Assembly: GCA_013396915.1 (NCBI GenBank)
Contig: VWZL01002014.1
Coordinates: forward strand, 248,001 to 312,000
Reading direction: 5' to 3'
Length of the DNA stretch: 64,000 nt
Source of the DNA: Stercorarius parasiticus
Taxonomy: Eukaryota > Chordata > Aves > Charadriiformes > Stercorariidae
Shown: one piece after another, positions 61,612 through 64,000 of the stretch
Position numbering within the stretch: position 1 is the stretch's first letter
Layout of the letters: each line of letters starts with the position of its first letter
Notes under the pieces: generated by a model
Database searches by the model: none
Told to the model about the DNA's origin: nothing
Seen by the model: only the letters and a program-made list of their open reading frames with translations
Position numbers and translations under genes: made by a program

Positions 61612-61718
61612 GAAGCTGGACCGAAGCCAGAATACCTGGGTTATATTCCTGACTCTGCTGCTGTATGACACTGGGTGAGCACCCTCAGTTTCTGAGACTC
61701 TTTCCTGTGACTCTTCCA
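61612..61718 (+). repeat. MIR-type SINE relic
   Basis: GAAGCCAGAATACCTGGGTT, then ATATTCCTGACTCTGCTGCT, GTATGACACTGGGTGAGCAC and CCTCAGTTTCTGAGACTC follow the MIR core order 'GAGCCAGACTGCCTGGGTTCGAATCCTGGCTCTGCCAC..GTGTGACCTTGGGCAAG..CCTCAGTTTCC'. MIR is a tRNA-derived SINE mobilised before the amniote split, and a few old copies survive in birds. It is non-coding and inactive. Confidence 0.72.
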
Positions 61719-62689
61719 ATTCCTAAACCAAACCCCGTTCATTCTGGGTGAAATGTGTTGGAGCCATTTAGCCTGTCTGACAGGGAGGTAACCTTCAGTG
61801 GGAGAGGTGATGCATGGCTGTGGAGAGGCCTGAGTACTAATAGCTATGGTTAGGAGAGGACAGATGTCCAGAGCTGTAATATATCGCCTCCTTGAGACAG
61901 GGTGTTATTTGTGCAGGAAGGCACAGGATCCATCTCTGAAGTCAGCTAGGATTTCTGGACACTCCAGGAAAGCTGTCACTGATGTGGTTGTTTTGGCTCA
62001 GTGCATAGGTTGAGATGTTATAAAGAAGACTGGCCCGCACAGGCCAAGTTTGGAGCTACTATGCATGAAAAAATTAGTGGCTTGGCTGACTCTCATATTT
62101 TTCTGGAGTAAGGAAGAAAGAGTGAACAAGATGCTGTTCAGTAGAGAGGACAGCTTTTAAAGGAAAGCTATTTTAATTCAATTTTTTTTTTTAAATCCTG
62201 AAAGGAGGCTCGAGAATTCTTAAAAATTTCACCTGGAAACACAGTCGGCTTGCTGGTTTAAAAAAACACAATACAAAAACCACATACAAATCACCCCAGA
62301 ACAGGCCTTGCAATTTCTCATACTATGTAGCATATCTGTCTCCACTAATAGGTATCTGCTAGCACATCTCTACAGGTCTGTAAATATTCAAGATTTAGCT
62401 TTAATGAAAAATACTGTCTCTCTATAAAGAAAAGGTAACAGTTTATATGCAAATGTTACGGTGCTATCTTTTTAGTTATCTTAGTTTTTTAAAAAATCAA
62501 ACCATGGCCTTCAGCCCTATTTAAATGTAATAAAATAAAAAAATAACTTTCTCTCCAGAGATCCAAAAAGCTGAATATATTTTGCTAGCTGATTGATGCT
62601 TTTCCATTTATTTTTAAATGTAATTTTCCCTGGGTAAGGAATTGTTCTCTTGAATGTCAAGAAGGAAATATTTCCCAAATCATAGGCTT
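61719..62689. other. Unique non-coding DNA
   Basis: No gene or named repeat. Includes a T-run near 62181-62193 and AT-rich sequence at 62400-62640. Confidence 0.6.
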
Positions 62690-63020
62690 GGATTGGCTGG
62701 CTCGAGCCTAATGAGATAGCTCTGTTGAGAGGGGGTAGGCTGGGGAAGCAGAGAACGGAGTGATTTGTCACGCTGGTTTTCCAGCCATTGCTAAAGAGCT
62801 GCTTTGTAATGCCAGCCTGCCAAATCTCCTAGCCACAATCAAATTACTCCCTCCGCATGCACGCACATCCACACCCTCGCCCTTTAGATCTATCACTGAC
62901 AGAATAGTTATTAAACAAAAACTCAGCCTGGGGAATTATTAATCGCCAGGCTTCATTTCTTTATCAAATGTTGTGGCCCAGAGGGAGAGCTCTTTAAGCT
63001 TTCAGAAAGACCGTAGCACA
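62690..63020. promoter_or_regulatory. Candidate conserved non-coding element
   Basis: One of the more convincing blocks by eye. It contains GCTCGAGCCTAATGAGATAG, GCTTTGTAATGCCAGCC, CCACAATCAAATTACTCCC, ATCACTGACAGAATAGTTAT, GGGGAATTATTAATCGCC and TTCTTTATCAAATG. TAAT and TCAAA cores (homeodomain and TCF/LEF-like) combine with retained CpG sites (CCGCATGCACGCAC, CTCGCCC, ACCGGAGG). No exon-like frame. Confidence 0.35.
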
Positions 63021-64000
63021 TTAATCACCGGAGGGGAGCGGGGTGTGGGCTTGGCATTTGTAATACTTGTCAGATCAGAAATAGGAGATACAGAGATCAA
63101 AAGAGATGTTTATGACTTGGAGGCGAAAGGGTTTCACTTTTCTTGTTCTTCTTTGTGTCCTCTTTTTTTTACTGTTTGTTTTGGGATTTTGGTTTTGGTT
63201 TTGCTTTGTTGGTCTTATCCCAGAACTTACACTAACTCTATTGCTATACCTCTTGCCTGCACACTGTTCAGGAAGAGAAAGGCCATCTGTTATGGTTGCA
63301 GCTTTCTGTGTACCTAGTAGCAAAACAGTGGTCACTGCTTTTGAGTGCCAGCCAGTTGCAGTGCTGCACTTATCCACACAATGAGCAGCCCCCAAACTGC
63401 AGTCAAAGTTGGGAAGCTGGGGGTACTTAGGTGCTTGTCTGTATAAACTAATTAAATGGAGGTACCCATCACTGAAGATTGGTCCTGAAAAACATGCCTG
63501 ACTTCTGGGAAGTTTAATACTGGGTTCGCTGTTACATGCAACGCATATATATACACACACTCAATCACTTTTAAAAAATTATTACAATCACAGCAGCTCC
63601 AGACCATCTATCTGGCAGATTAAGCCAATATTGTAGGCTGCCTGTGGCTGGAAGCACTTACCCTGTGATTAGTTAAAGCATTAATTAACATTGACCTTGT
63701 TCACTCTAATCCTGAGACCTTTAGCCCCTGTAGTATGTGGGGAGGTTGTTACTCCTGGCAGGGTACCTTGCGAGGAATGTGATGCAAGCTGCTGTTCAGT
63801 TGCCATGTTTTTCCTCATAAAAGGATGGTGTATCAACTGAAGTGAGTGGCCTGTATTCTAACGCTTCAGCAACGCTGCACTTTGCATTCCTGATTCTTGC
63901 TCTATCACCTGAAGAGATTCTTCAAACTACTGGTGTTGAGAGGTGGATTTTCTAGTACAAGTCATCCCCATTTGTATACATAAACTTTTCTGCAGCAGCA
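63021..64000. other. Non-coding DNA at the window end
   Basis: No gene is recognised. A minus-strand frame of 161 codons (63075-63560) and overlapping plus-strand frames cover a T/G-rich stretch poor in stops and have no known domain. Near 63665-63690, GATTAGTTAAAGCATTAATT followed by AACA holds opposed GTTAA and TTAAC half-sites like an HNF1/homeodomain site. Confidence 0.5.

Noticed and set aside
63075..63560. 161-codon minus-strand open frame
   Set aside because: Covers a T/G-rich low-complexity stretch; the product contains a QNQNQNPK-like low-complexity segment and no domain.
1..64000. CRISPR arrays, operons, phage or bacterial defence genes, tRNA and rRNA genes
   Set aside because: No regularly spaced repeats, no gene clusters, no cloverleaf or rRNA-like sequence were seen. 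The CR1 content shows a vertebrate nuclear origin.

Overview
The window reads as non-coding nuclear DNA from a bird. Two recognisable CR1 LINE copies carry the avian-type 3' end: one ends in the (ATTCTATG)n octamer, and both encode the CR1 ORF2 C-terminal signature around EERLRELG / EEWLRELG...[10 protein letters not shown]. Repeat density is low, composition is moderately AT-rich, and I found no mammalian L1/Alu-type elements, no operons and no closely packed genes. Open frames are short, scattered over all six frames and without recognisable domains. The longest outside CR1 is 192 codons, about what chance gives in 64 kb at this base composition. I therefore call no host protein-coding gene. 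The window is best described as part of a gene desert or of very large introns.

Layout. 1-679: pyrimidine-rich non-coding DNA. About 680-1880: a very old, minus-strand CR1 of the type shared with turtles and crocodilians, with about 280 bp of unrelated sequence inside it. 1881-15076: unique non-coding DNA with ancient SINE-like scraps and candidate conserved elements. 15204-16207: a 5'-truncated plus-strand CR1 whose 401-bp core occurs twice, head to tail, across a single N; this looks like an assembly duplication. 16208-19991: unique DNA with a strong candidate regulatory block near 18850-19540. 19992-21418: a minus-strand CR1 with a long open reverse-transcriptase frame, interrupted by a 429-base N gap. 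21419-64000: unique DNA with old repeat relics (about 24392, 30895, 32110, 46780, 50020, 51160-51690, 53330, 55055, 61615) and several AT-rich, motif-dense stretches that resemble conserved non-coding elements (CNEs).

The window contains no set of genes that work together. The only protein-coding capacity is retrotransposon ORF2, partial in both young CR1 copies. I did not find a new biological system. The points most worth checking are two assembly defects inside CR1 copies, the nested insertion in the ancient CR1, and candidate enhancers, including a paired-class homeodomain dimer motif at 58840-58850 and overlapping RUNX motifs at 23256-23270. All repeat and CNE calls come from reading and remembered consensus, not from any search.
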